Assembly (NCBI RefSeq): GCF_010614805.1
Contig: NZ_JAAFZC010000001.1
Location: 1,032,001 to 1,096,000 of the forward strand
DNA: 64,000 bases
Source: Pseudooceanicola aestuarii
GTDB lineage: Bacteria > Pseudomonadota > Alphaproteobacteria > Rhodobacterales > Rhodobacteraceae
Direction: 5' to 3'
Under the pieces are notes generated by a model, which saw only the letters and a list, made by a program, of their open reading frames with translations, had not been told where the DNA came from and searched no databases. Made by a program: the position numbers and the translations under genes. Positions 35,040 to 43,702 of this stretch are shown here, one piece after another; position 1 is the first letter of the stretch, and each line of letters starts with the position of its first letter.

Positions 35040-36424
35040 CAGTAGCGGTAATGTTCGGGCTTGAACGGGCCTTCGGGCGTGACGCCGATATAGGAGGCCT
35101 GTTCCGGCGCCAGTTTCGTCAGCTTCACCCCGATACGATCCAGATGCAGGCGGGCGACCTTCTCGTCCAGATGCTTGGGCAGGATGTAGACCTGGTTGTC
35201 GTATTCATCGCCCTTGGTCCACAGCTCGATCTGGGCGAGCACCTGGTTGGTGAACGAGGCGGACATGACAAAGCTGGGATGGCCGGTGGCATTGCCCAGG
35301 TTCAGCAGCCGTCCCTCGGACAGCAGGATGATGCGATTGCCGGAGGGCATCTCGATCATGTCCACCTGGTCCTTGATATTGGTCCATTTGTGGTTCTTCA
35401 GGTGGGCCACCTGAATTTCGTTGTCGAAATGGCCGATGTTGCCGACGATGGCCATGTCCTTCATCGCGCGCATATGCTCGATCCGGATGACATCCTTGTT
35501 GCCGGTGGTGGTGATGAAGATGTCGGCGCTGTCGGCCACGTCTTCCAGCGTCACGACCTCGAACCCGTCCATGGCGGCCTGAAGCGCACAGATCGGATCG
35601 ACCTCCGTCACCTTGACCCGCGCCCCGGCACCACGCAACGACGCGGCCGAGCCTTTGCCGACATCGCCATAGCCGCAGACCACGGCGACCTTGCCCGCCA
35701 TCATCGTATCGGTGGCGCGGCGGATGCCGTCCACCAGCGATTCCTTGCAGCCGTATTTGTTGTCGAATTTCGACTTGGTCACGCTGTCATTGACGTTGAT
35801 CGCCGGGAAGGGCAGGCGGCCGTCGCGGACCAGCTCGTACAGGCGATGCACGCCGGTGGTGGTTTCCTCCGACACGCCCTTGATCTGATCGCGCATCTTG
35901 GTGAACCAACCGGGACTTTGTGCCATACGGGCCTTGATCTGGGCCTGAATCGCCTCTTCCTCCTCGGAGGTGGGGACGCCGAAATCTTCGCCGCCCTCGA
36001 TCCGGGCGCCCAGCAGGATGTACAGCGTCGCGTCGCCACCATCGTCCAGGATCAGGTTCGGCCCGTCGGCAAACTGGAAAGACCGGTCCAGATAGTCCCA
36101 ATGTTCCGTCAGGGTCTGGCCCTTGATGGCAAAGACCGGAACGCCCGCCTCGGCAATCGCGGCGGCGGCGTGGTCCTGGGTGGAGAAGATGTTGCACGAA
36201 GCCCAGCGCACGTCGGCGCCCAGCGCCACCAGAGTTTCGATCAGGACGGCGGTCTGGATCGTCATGTGCAGCGACCCGACGATGCGCGCGCCCGACAGCG
36301 GCTTGGCCGTGCCGTATTCGTCGCGCAGGGCCATCAGGCCGGGCATCTCCGTCTCGGCGATGTCCAGTTCCTTGCGGCCAAAGGCGGCGAGGGCAATATC
36401 CTTGACGATGTAATCGGCGGCCAT
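35039..36424 (-). CDS. ahcY: Adenosylhomocysteinase
   Basis: 461 residues from [21 protein letters not shown]; the 44 extra upstream codons are not family-like. Splits S-adenosylhomocysteine into adenosine and homocysteine, relieving inhibition of methyltransferases. NAD binding is [20 protein letters not shown], catalytic residues include the His and Asp in [15 protein letters not shown], and the protein ends KPEHYRY. It carries the approx. 40-residue insertion usual in alphaproteobacterial forms (near 150). In Rhodobacter ahcY also lies close to regA/prrA. Confidence 0.98.
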   Translation of the reverse strand: MAADYIVKDIALAAFGRKELDIAETEMPGLMALRDEYGTAKPLSGARIVGSLHMTIQTAVLIETLVALGADVRWASCNIFSTQDHAAAAIAEAGVPVFAIKGQTLTEHWDYLDRSFQFADGPNLILDDGGDATLYILLGARIEGGEDFGVPTSEEEEAIQAQIKARMAQSPGWFTKMRDQIKGVSEETTTGVHRLYELVRDGRLPFPAINVNDSVTKSKFDNKYGCKESLVDGIRRATDTMMAGKVAVVCGYGDVGKGSAASLRGAGARVKVTEVDPICALQAAMDGFEVVTLEDVADSADIFITTTGNKDVIRIEHMRAMKDMAIVGNIGHFDNEIQVAHLKNHKWTNIKDQVDMIEMPSGNRIILLSEGRLLNLGNATGHPSFVMSASFTNQVLAQIELWTKGDEYDNQVYILPKHLDEKVARLHLDRIGVKLTKLAPEQASYIGVTPEGPFKPEHYRY

Positions 36425-36493
36425 GTGGCATCTCCCCGGGTGTCTGGTGGTGACGGCGGGATAGCACCTGCTTTCCCGCTCGACAATCGCTGC

Positions 36494-36515
36494 GGGGCCT
36501 TTGTAGGTAGGCCCC
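36494..36515. repeat. 7-bp GC-rich hairpin between ahcY and the HD gene
   Basis: GGGGCCT and AGGCCCC around an 8-nt loop, in the 113-base divergent gap, 22 bases before the HD gene start. No T-run. The wider sequence did not match an SAH riboswitch by eye. Confidence 0.5.
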
Positions 36516-36537
36516 GTGACGAAGAGGTGAACGATCG

Positions 36538-37131
36538 ATGGCACAGGCGCGGGCATGGCAGCGGATGCTTTCGGGGCGCAGGCTGGACCTGTTGGACCCG
36601 ACCCCGGTGGATATCGAGATCGAGGATATCGCCCACGGGCTGGCCTTTGTCGCGCGATGGAACGGGCAGACGCGCGGCGATTTCCCCTATTCCGTGGCCG
36701 AACATTCCCTTCTGGTGGAGGCGATCTTTGGCCGGCTGCACCCCCGCGCGGGCGCGACGGCCCGGTTGACGGCGCTGCTGCATGACGCGCCGGAATACGT
36801 GATCGGCGACATGATTTCCCCGGTCAAGGCCGCCGTCGGTCCCGATTACGGCAAGTTGGACGACCGGCTGTCGGCGGCGATCCACATCCGGTTCGGCCTC
36901 CCGGCCCTGACGCCCAAGCGGCTGAAACAACAGATCAAGAAGGCCGACAGGGTCAGCGCCTGGATGGAGGCGACGCAAATCGCCGGCTTCACCGAAAGCG
37001 AGGCGACGAAATTCTTCGGCCGGCCCGATGGTGCGCTGATCGCGGGGCTGGATATCTCCCTGCGGGCTCCGGTGGCGGTGCGGGAGGATTTCACTGCGCG
37101 ACATGCCGCACTGCTGGAGCAATTGCCATGA
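36538..37131 (+). CDS. HD-domain phosphohydrolase (YfbR-like)
   Basis: 197 residues. The HD metal ligands are visible: His in [13 protein letters not shown] in [13 protein letters not shown] (near 81), and a later Asp in [12 protein letters not shown] (near 139). It is close to YfbR-type 5'-nucleotidases acting on deoxynucleotides, though the exact substrate is inferred only. The next gene overlaps by 4 nt (ATGA). Divergent from ahcY. Confidence 0.9.
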   Translation: MAQARAWQRMLSGRRLDLLDPTPVDIEIEDIAHGLAFVARWNGQTRGDFPYSVAEHSLLVEAIFGRLHPRAGATARLTALLHDAPEYVIGDMISPVKAAVGPDYGKLDDRLSAAIHIRFGLPALTPKRLKQQIKKADRVSAWMEATQIAGFTESEATKFFGRPDGALIAGLDISLRAPVAVREDFTARHAALLEQLP

Positions 37132-37610
37132 TCCACATCCGCCGCGCCGGGCCGCTGGACGCCCGCCCCATGGCCGAATTGCTGAACGAGATCATCGCGG
37201 AGGGCAGCACCACCGCCATGACCGATCCGGTCTCCGGCCCCGATATCGCCGCGAAGATGCGGGCCGATGCGCGCTGTATCTGGCATGTCGCCGAGGATGC
37301 GCAGGGCCGGATCATGGGGTTCCAATATGTCGAACCCCACCGCGCCCATGGCCCCGATGTCGCGAGCATCGCAACCTTTTCCCGGCAGGGGCACACCGGC
37401 CTGGGCATCGGCTCGCGCCTGTTCGCGGCAACGGAAGGCGCTGCGCGCGCGGCGGGATACGCCTGGATCGACGCGGAAATCCGCGCCGACAATATCGGTG
37501 GGCTGGCCTATTACCAAAGCCGCGGCTTCGAGGATTACGGCCGCAAGGAGGGTTACCGCCTGGGCGACGGTCGCGTGGTGGACAAGGTGCTGAAGCGCTG
37601 CGACCTCTGA
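37128..37610 (+). CDS. GNAT-family N-acetyltransferase
   Basis: 160 residues. The acetyl-CoA loop is QGHTGLGIGSRLF (near 85), and IRADNIGGLAYYQSRGFEDYGR is the usual C-terminal GNAT motif. It resembles phosphinothricin/ MnaT-type amino-acid acetyltransferases, but the acceptor is not certain. It overlaps the HD gene by 4 nt, and it ends 40 bases before the regA stop on the other strand. Confidence 0.9.
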   Translation: MIHIRRAGPLDARPMAELLNEIIAEGSTTAMTDPVSGPDIAAKMRADARCIWHVAEDAQGRIMGFQYVEPHRAHGPDVASIATFSRQGHTGLGIGSRLFAATEGAARAAGYAWIDAEIRADNIGGLAYYQSRGFEDYGRKEGYRLGDGRVVDKVLKRCDL

Positions 37611-37650
37611 CAGGTCGGGCGTCTTCCGCGAGCCGGCCGTGCGGCCCCGT

Positions 37651-38199
37651 TCAGCGGGGGGACCGTTTGGCCAGGATGCGCTGCAACGTGCGGCGGTGCA
37701 TGTTCAGACGGCGGGCGGTCTCGCTGACGTTGCGGTCGCACAGCTCGTAGACGCGCTGGATATGTTCCCAACGTACGCGATCCGCGCTCATCGGGTTTTC
37801 CGGCGGCGGGGGCAATTCGTCGCCGCGCGCCAGAAGGGCGTTGATGATGTCATTGGCGTCGGCGGGTTTGGACAGGTAATCGGTGGCGCCGATCTTGACT
37901 GCCGCGACGGCGGTGGCGATGGCGCCGTAGCCGGTCAGGACGACGACGCGGCAATCGGGCCGCTTCTCGCGCAGGACTTCCACCACGTCCAGGCCGTTGC
38001 CGTCCTCCAGCCGCAGGTCGCAGACGGCATAGGCGGGGGGCCGGGCGGTGGCGATGGCACGACCCGCCGCAACGGAGCCTGCGGTTTCCACGTCAAAGCC
38101 ACGTTTCTCCATCGCCTTGGCCAGGCGGCGCAGGAACGGCTCGTCATCGTCGATGAGAAGCAGGCTTCGGTCCTCACCCAGATCGATCTCGTCGCTCAT
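37651..38199 (-). CDS. regA: Redox response regulator RegA/PrrA/ActR
   Basis: 182 residues from MSDEIDLGEDRSLLLIDDDE; an upstream in-frame ATG is rejected. The receiver domain has Asp17-19 and the phosphoacceptor Asp61 (VCDLRLEDG), with Lys in LSKPAD. A short proline hinge (LPPPPENP) leads to a Fis-type helix-turn-helix (NVSETARRLNMHRRTLQRIL). RegA controls respiration, photosynthesis, carbon and nitrogen fixation genes under low oxygen. It faces regB across 232 bases. The senC/prrC gene that sits between them in Rhodobacter is missing here. Confidence 0.96.
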   Translation of the reverse strand: MSDEIDLGEDRSLLLIDDDEPFLRRLAKAMEKRGFDVETAGSVAAGRAIATARPPAYAVCDLRLEDGNGLDVVEVLREKRPDCRVVVLTGYGAIATAVAAVKIGATDYLSKPADANDIINALLARGDELPPPPENPMSADRVRWEHIQRVYELCDRNVSETARRLNMHRRTLQRILAKRSPR

Positions 38200-38431
38200 G
38201 GCTTCTCCTTTGCGCTGGCCCGCAGGCCCTTCTGTCTTAGGTCCACGGGAATGCCGCGTCAAACCTTCGCCTGTGGTGCATCTTCATCTACGGTGCGCAT
38301 GTCGGCAGGCAATGCGGTCTGCGGTCACAGGCCGGTGCGGTCCGGCGTCACGCTGACCGCCCCCTTGTTGCCTGTGGCCCGCGCCGCGCCTAGGCTGCAT
38401 CCTGCCCGACCCCAGCCCCGGATGCGATCAC
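38200..38431. promoter_or_regulatory. regA-regB divergent promoter region
   Basis: 232 bases with repeated GCGGTC-type words (near 38308-38345) that resemble loose RegA target elements, but no site could be fixed. It contains no gene. Confidence 0.35.
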
Positions 38432-39829
38432 ATGGCCGAGACAGATTTCCCCGTCATCAAGGGCCGCGATCGCGGCAACTGGATCCGCTTGCGCACGATG
38501 ATCCTGCTGCGGTGGGGCGCCGTTTGCGGCCAGTTCACCGCTCTGATGGTCGCGGGCGAGGTCTACCATCTGCAACTGGCCTATGGCCTGTGCTTCTTTG
38601 TCGTGGGGATTTCCGTCATCGGCAACCTGGTGGCGCAGGTCATCTTTCCCGAGAACAAGCGCCTGTCGGAGGCGGAAAACCTGCTGATGGTCATGTTCGA
38701 CCTGGTGCAGCTTGCGGTGCTCTTGTACCTGACCGGCGGACTGCACAATCCGTTCTCCATACTGATCGTGGGGCCGGTCACGGTTTCGGCGGCGGCGCTG
38801 TCGGCGCGATCCTCGATGTTTGTCGGCTCTTCGGCGATCGTGATCTGTACGCTGCTGACGCAGTTCTACCTGCCGCTGCAGACCGAGGCCGGCGCGATAT
38901 TGCGGATGGCCGATGTTTTCGTCTTCGGCAATTGGCTGGCCATCGTCATCGCGGTCATCTTCATGGGGATCTATTCGCGCTGGATCGCGACAGAGATGCA
39001 CGCCATGTCCGACGCCCTCCAAGCGACCCAGATGGCCCTGGCCCGAGAACAGAAGCTGACCGATCTGGGCGGCGTGGTGGCCGCCGCCGCGCATGAGCTG
39101 GGAACACCGCTGGCGACGATCAAACTTGCCTCGGCCGAGCTGGCAGAGGAACTGGATGACAGGCCAGAGCTGAAGGAAGATGCCCTGCTGATCCGGGGTC
39201 AGGCCGACCGCTGCCGCGATATCCTGCGTTCCATGGGGCGGGCGGGAAAGGACGACCCCCACCTGCGCCATGCCCCCCTGACCGCCGTGGTGGAGGAAGC
39301 CGCGGAACCCCACATGAACCGGGGCAAACGCATTCGTTTCGAGACCGCAACCGGCACCCCCGAAGCAGAGGCCCCGCCCGCCATCCTGCGCCGGCCCGAG
39401 GTCATACATGGCCTGCGCAACCTGGTTCAGAACGCCGTGGATTTCGCGCGCGCCGACGTCTGGATCGAAACCGGCTGGAACGACCGCATGATTTCCGTGC
39501 GGATCATGGATGACGGCCGTGGCTATCCGCCGAACATCTTCGGTCGGATCGGCGACCCCTTCGTGCGCCGCAGGCGGGCGCATCTGGACCGCTCCGCCCG
39601 ACCGGAATACGAGGGGATGGGCCTGGGTCTGTTCATCGCCAAGACGCTGCTGGAACGGACCGGGGCAGAGCTGAGCTTTGCCAACGGACACGACCGTACG
39701 GACCCGCCGTCCGACCAGGCCGAACGCCAGGGCGCCATCGTCGCCGTAACCTGGCCCCGCCGCGTGATCGCCGCGCAGGACGCCGCGGACCGGGCCGCCC
39801 TGGGTGAAAATCGCCCGATTGCCGTCTGA
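38432..39829 (+). CDS. regB: Redox sensor histidine kinase RegB/PrrB
   Basis: 465 residues. Six membrane helices in the first ~185 residues, including the quinone-binding motif GGLHNPFSILI (near 110). The phosphoacceptor is His221 in AAAAHELGTPLATIK, and the redox-active cysteine is Cys261 (DRCRDILRSMG), the counterpart of the Rhodobacter RegB cysteine. The HATPase part has NLVQNAVDFA and the G-boxes DDGRGYPP and GMGLGLFIAKTLLERT. It senses the quinone pool/redox state and phosphorylates RegA. Confidence 0.97.
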   Translation: MAETDFPVIKGRDRGNWIRLRTMILLRWGAVCGQFTALMVAGEVYHLQLAYGLCFFVVGISVIGNLVAQVIFPENKRLSEAENLLMVMFDLVQLAVLLYLTGGLHNPFSILIVGPVTVSAAALSARSSMFVGSSAIVICTLLTQFYLPLQTEAGAILRMADVFVFGNWLAIVIAVIFMGIYSRWIATEMHAMSDALQATQMALAREQKLTDLGGVVAAAAHELGTPLATIKLASAELAEELDDRPELKEDALLIRGQADRCRDILRSMGRAGKDDPHLRHAPLTAVVEEAAEPHMNRGKRIRFETATGTPEAEAPPAILRRPEVIHGLRNLVQNAVDFARADVWIETGWNDRMISVRIMDDGRGYPPNIFGRIGDPFVRRRRAHLDRSARPEYEGMGLGLFIAKTLLERTGAELSFANGHDRTDPPSDQAERQGAIVAVTWPRRVIAAQDAADRAALGENRPIAV

Positions 39830-39863
39830 ATACCGAAAATCCGTCTCACTACCCGAGTGGGTG

Positions 39864-39878
39864 TTAACAATTAATTAA
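39864..39878. promoter_or_regulatory. CtrA binding box, perfect TTAA-N7-TTAA
   Basis: TTAACAATTAATTAA matches the alphaproteobacterial CtrA consensus exactly. It sits 64 bases before the ATG of the PAS-domain gene, a fitting place for promoter control, in an otherwise GC-rich stretch. Confidence 0.7.
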
Positions 39879-39942
39879 TGTTCTTGCCGCGTAATCGTCG
39901 GAATTCAGGCGGAGGCAGCACCGCCGAGAAAGTGATTTTCAG

Positions 39943-41523
39943 ATGAGTGGCTATAATCTTCATGAACTGATCCTCGTCCTTGTCGCCAGCTCCATTCTGA
40001 CGGTGATATGCGTGGCGGGCATCCTGATCTTCGGCGGCCGGAACTTTGGTGGCGGGACCGCTCCGACGCGGCCGGTGTCCGAACGCATGGTCCTGTTCCG
40101 GTTCAACGGTCCGCGACTTGTCATCGTGCCGGAAGATTGGGCCGGAACCCTGGCCCACCCGACCGGCGCCGACGATTGGTCCCGGCTGGCCGATCTGCTG
40201 CGCCCCCGGTTTCCCGATCTGCCCGCCACCCCCGCCGACGTTCCGGAGGAAGAGGTGATCGACCTGCGCGCCCGGCTGCCCACCGACCAGGCGCGCCTGT
40301 GCATCGACCGGGATGGCGACGTGGTCAGCCTGTATTTCCGCGAAGCCGCGCCGATCACCCCGCTGGACTCGCATCGGATGCGGCTCAGAGAGATCTCCGT
40401 GATGGACAGCCGCGCGCAGCTGGACAATCTGCCGTTTCCTGTCTGGCAGACGGATGCTCAGGGCCAGGTACATTGGCGCAACGCGGAATATCAGCAACTG
40501 GAAACCGTGATGCACGATCGCGACCAACCGCCGCTGATGGATGGCCCCGAACAAACGCTGCCCGATCCGCGCCGGGCGCGGGCCCGTCTCTACCGGACGC
40601 CGCTGGATCCGCGCGGTCAGCAATCCGGAAAGACCTACGACGTGATCGGCACCCCGGGACCGCAAGGCTGGCACTACGCCGCGCAGGACGTGACAGCCCA
40701 GATCCGGGCGGAGGGGACGCAACAGAATTTCGTTCAGACCCTGACGAAAACCTTTGCCCAGCTGGATACCGGGTTGGCGATCTTCAGCCGGGAGCGGGAG
40801 CTGATGCTGTTCAACCCCGCACTGGTCGACTTGACCACGCTGTCGGCGGATTTCATGGCCTCCCGCCCGACCTTTACCGATGTGTTTGACCGGCTGCGGG
40901 ACAAGCAGATCATGCCGGAGCCGAAGAATTATTCCAGCTGGCGGGAGCATCTCCGCTCTCTCGCCAGCGCGGCGGCCAAGGGCACCTACGAGGACCGGTG
41001 GAGCCTTCCGAGCGGCGCCACCTACCGGGTCATCGGACGCCCGCATCCGAACGGGGCGCTGGCCTTTCTGGTCGATGACATCACCGCAGAGGTCACACTG
41101 ACCCGCCAGTTCCGCCAGCAGATGACCCTCAGCCAATCGGTACTGGACGCCATGGCCGACGCCATCGCCGTCTTTGCCGCAGATGGCACGATGGGATATT
41201 GCAACGACGCCTTCCTGCAATTGTGGGACGTGCCGCAACCGGTGGACGGACCGGTCATCACCCTGCGCGCCATGCTGGACGTCTGGCGCGACCATTGTCG
41301 CACGCCCGAGGTACTGACCGAACTGGTGTCCCGGATGCATTCCCTGACAATCCGGTCGGATTGGTCGGGCACCGTCGTCGGCGACTCGGGCAACGAAATC
41401 CGGGTCCGCCTGATCCCGCTGTCGGGCGGTGCCGCGATGGTCACCTTTACCGTGGCAGAGCAGGTGCTGGAGGACGGGTCGGTGCATCACCTGCCGGAAC
41501 CTGTCCGCGCCGAACATTCATAG
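39943..41523 (+). CDS. divL: PAS-domain membrane protein, DivL-like, no kinase domain
   Basis: 526 residues. One N-terminal membrane helix (about 8-30: LILVLVASSILTVICVAGILI), then an unassigned region, a PAS-like segment at about 155-245 (LDNLPFPVWQTDAQGQVHW), a second at about 265-375 (TFAQLDTGLAIFSREREL) and a third at about 390-500 (SVLDAMADAIAVFAADGTMGY). No dimerisation-His helix or ATPase domain follows. In Rhodobacter capsulatus a PAS-only DivL near the reg genes is known to act on the CtrA phosphorelay (motility, gene transfer agent), and position and make-up agree here. The name is inferred. It is followed by tsaE after 37 bases. Confidence 0.72.
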   Translation: MSGYNLHELILVLVASSILTVICVAGILIFGGRNFGGGTAPTRPVSERMVLFRFNGPRLVIVPEDWAGTLAHPTGADDWSRLADLLRPRFPDLPATPADVPEEEVIDLRARLPTDQARLCIDRDGDVVSLYFREAAPITPLDSHRMRLREISVMDSRAQLDNLPFPVWQTDAQGQVHWRNAEYQQLETVMHDRDQPPLMDGPEQTLPDPRRARARLYRTPLDPRGQQSGKTYDVIGTPGPQGWHYAAQDVTAQIRAEGTQQNFVQTLTKTFAQLDTGLAIFSRERELMLFNPALVDLTTLSADFMASRPTFTDVFDRLRDKQIMPEPKNYSSWREHLRSLASAAAKGTYEDRWSLPSGATYRVIGRPHPNGALAFLVDDITAEVTLTRQFRQQMTLSQSVLDAMADAIAVFAADGTMGYCNDAFLQLWDVPQPVDGPVITLRAMLDVWRDHCRTPEVLTELVSRMHSLTIRSDWSGTVVGDSGNEIRVRLIPLSGGAAMVTFTVAEQVLEDGSVHHLPEPVRAEHS

Positions 41524-41560
41524 GACTTGCAGGCGCGGGGTGTCGGGGTAAGGTCCGGCC

Positions 41561-42040
41561 ATGTGCCGAACGACCCTTCAGATCGACCTGCCGGATGCAA
41601 CGGCCACCTGCGACCTGGCCCGCCGCATCGCGCCGCGTCTGCGCCCTGGCGATTGCCTGCTGCTGGTTGGGGATGTCGGCGCCGGGAAAACCCATTTCGC
41701 CCGCTGCCTGATCCGCACCCTGCTGACGGAAGCGGAGGACATCCCCTCACCCACCTTCACGCTGGTGCAGGAATACGACGGGCACAGTGGCGCGATCTGG
41801 CACGCGGATCTCTACCGCCTGACCGACCCGGCGGAGGTCATCGAACTGGGGCTGGAAGACGCCTTTCGCACCGCCATCTGCCTGGTGGAATGGCCCGACC
41901 GGCTGGGCGATCTGGCCCCGGCCGACGCCATGACCCTGACCTTGCGCCCCCCCCCCGGCGACCCGGACGCCCGGCAGCTGACCCTGACGGCACCGCACCG
42001 ATACACCCCCCTGCTGAAGGAGCTGACCCGCCATGCGTGA
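41561..42040 (+). CDS. tsaE: tRNA threonylcarbamoyladenosine ATPase TsaE
   Basis: 159 residues. P-loop GDVGAGKTHFARCLI (near 33-47), SPTFTLVQEY (near 65), and the HADLYRLTDPAEVIELGLED motif that is diagnostic of TsaE. It drives the TsaB-TsaD cycle for t6A37 in tRNA. An N-terminal extension of about 10 residues before the core is normal. It overlaps the kinase gene by 8 nt. Confidence 0.96.
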   Translation: MCRTTLQIDLPDATATCDLARRIAPRLRPGDCLLLVGDVGAGKTHFARCLIRTLLTEAEDIPSPTFTLVQEYDGHSGAIWHADLYRLTDPAEVIELGLEDAFRTAICLVEWPDRLGDLAPADAMTLTLRPPPGDPDARQLTLTAPHRYTPLLKELTRHA

Positions 42041-43040
42041 GGCCGCGAAACACGACTTCCTGACGCAGGCGGGTTGGGGCACGGCGCGGGTGACGCGGCT
42101 GGCCGGCGATGCCTCCCTGCGCAGCTATGACCGACTGCTCGCGGCCGATGGCGGCACCGCCGTACTGATGGACGCCCCGCCAAACACCGGCGAGGACACC
42201 CGGCCCTTCGTGCGGATCGCGGAATTCCTGACGAGCCGCGGGCTGTCGGCGCCGCGGATCCTGGCCCGGGACAGCGCGCGCGGGTTCCTGTTGCTGGAGG
42301 ATCTGGGCGATGACCTGCTGGCCCGCGTGGTGGCCGCCGATCCGGAGCGTGAAATGCCGCTCTATGCGGCCGCGACGGACGCGCTGGCCCATTTGCACAG
42401 CGCCCCGCCGCCTGACGGGCTGAAGCCCTATGGCCCTGATCTCATGGCGGAAATGGCCTGTCTTCCGCATGATTGGTACCTGCGCGACCCCGCGCCGGGG
42501 GACCGCGTGGCCTTTGGCGCGCTGGTCCGCGAGACGATCCACCGCGTCGCCGGTCCGCCCTCGGTCCTCGTGCTGCGTGACTACCACGCGGAAAACCTGC
42601 TGTGGCTGCCCGATCGCACCGGACCCGCCCGCATCGGCCAGCTGGATTTCCAGGACGCGATGCTCGGCTACCCGGCCTATGACCTGGTGTCGCTGCTACA
42701 GGACGCTCGCCGCGACGTCTCCCCGGCGGTGGAGGCGGCGATGATCGACCGCTACATTGCGACGACCGGCGTCGATGCGCAAAGGTTTCGCGAAAGTTAC
42801 TGGCTGATGGGCGTGCAACGGGCCCTGCGCCTCTACGGCGTGTTCCCGCGCCTGTCGCTGAAATACGGCAAGCCGCATTACGTCGAGTTCCTGCCGCGCG
42901 TACATTTCTATCTTGAGCGCTGCCTGGACCGGGGCGGGTTCGACGACCTGATCGCGGCGGTGCGCGCCAGGTTTGCCGCCCCCACCCCGGAACGATTGAC
43001 GGAGCTGAAAGACAAATGCGGGACATTCCGGGCGGATTGA
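42033..43040 (+). CDS. amgK: Sugar kinase of peptidoglycan recycling (AmgK-like)
   Basis: 335 residues, APH/Fructosamine kinase fold. The Brenner motif is LRDYHAENLLWL (near 182), and the Asp loop is IGQLDFQDAMLGYPAYDLVSLLQDARRD. AmgK phosphorylates N-acetylmuramate/N-acetylglucosamine at C1 during cell-wall recycling. The next gene encodes a MurU-like nucleotidyltransferase, and such a pair is the hallmark of the anabolic recycling route that bypasses MurA and confers fosfomycin tolerance in Pseudomonas. The role is inferred from pairing. Confidence 0.88.
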   Translation: MREAAKHDFLTQAGWGTARVTRLAGDASLRSYDRLLAADGGTAVLMDAPPNTGEDTRPFVRIAEFLTSRGLSAPRILARDSARGFLLLEDLGDDLLARVVAADPEREMPLYAAATDALAHLHSAPPPDGLKPYGPDLMAEMACLPHDWYLRDPAPGDRVAFGALVRETIHRVAGPPSVLVLRDYHAENLLWLPDRTGPARIGQLDFQDAMLGYPAYDLVSLLQDARRDVSPAVEAAMIDRYIATTGVDAQRFRESYWLMGVQRALRLYGVFPRLSLKYGKPHYVEFLPRVHFYLERCLDRGGFDDLIAAVRARFAAPTPERLTELKDKCGTFRAD

Positions 43041-43702
43041 TGCTGTTCGCGGCCGGCTTCGGCACGCGGATGCGACCACTGACCGACACGCGGCCCAAAC
43101 CCCTGATCCGGGTGGCCGGGCAGGCGCTGATCGACCATGCCCTGGCCCAGACCGCCGGGATGACGGGGCTGCGCATCGCGGCGAATGCCCATTACCGCGC
43201 TGACCAGATCGTCGCCCACCTGTCGCCGCGCGGCATCCCCGTGCTGGTCGAACAGCCCAAGATCCTGGATACCGGCGGCGGCTTGCGCCATGCCTTGCCG
43301 CAACTGGGGGATGGTCCGGTCTTTACCATGAACACGGACGCGGTCTGGTCCGGCCCCTCCCCGCTGGAATTGCTGGCGCAGGCTTGGGACGGCGCACGAA
43401 TGGATGCGCTGCTGCTGGGTATTCCGCCCCAGAACGCTGTGGGTCATGGCGGGCAGGGGGATTTCATCTCTGCTCCGCAGGGGCGGGTGCGGCGTGGGTC
43501 GGGGCTGATCTATTCCGGGGCGCAGATCATCCGCACCGACCTGTTGCACGACATGCCGCCCGGTGCCTTTTCCCTGAACCTGCTGTGGGACCGGATGATC
43601 GCGGCGGATCGGCTGCGGCTGTTGCCCTATCCCGGGCGCTGGTGCGATGTCGGCCATCCCGGCGGCATTTCCCTGGCGGAGGAGATGCTGAACGATGTTT
43701 GA
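43016..43702 (+). CDS. murU: N-acetylmuramate-1-phosphate uridylyltransferase (MurU-like)
   Basis: 228 residues, Rossmann-like nucleotidyltransferase: LMLFAAGFGTRMRPLTDTRP with the GxGxRxxPLT nucleotide loop, KPLIRVAGQALIDHAL, ILDTGGGLRHALPQL, VFTMNTDAVW and GRWCDVGHPGG near the end. It makes UDP-MurNAc from the AmgK product. The start at 43016 overlaps amgK by 25 nt; an ATG at 43040, which shares one base with the amgK stop, is an equally good start. Confidence 0.88.
   Translation: MRDIPGGLMLFAAGFGTRMRPLTDTRPKPLIRVAGQALIDHALAQTAGMTGLRIAANAHYRADQIVAHLSPRGIPVLVEQPKILDTGGGLRHALPQLGDGPVFTMNTDAVWSGPSPLELLAQAWDGARMDALLLGIPPQNAVGHGGQGDFISAPQGRVRRGSGLIYSGAQIIRTDLLHDMPPGAFSLNLLWDRMIAADRLRLLPYPGRWCDVGHPGGISLAEEMLNDV

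Noticed and set aside
36425..36537. SAH or SAM riboswitch before ahcY
   Set aside because: Only a simple 7-bp hairpin is seen. The conserved cores of the known classes were not recognised by eye; a covariance scan would settle it.
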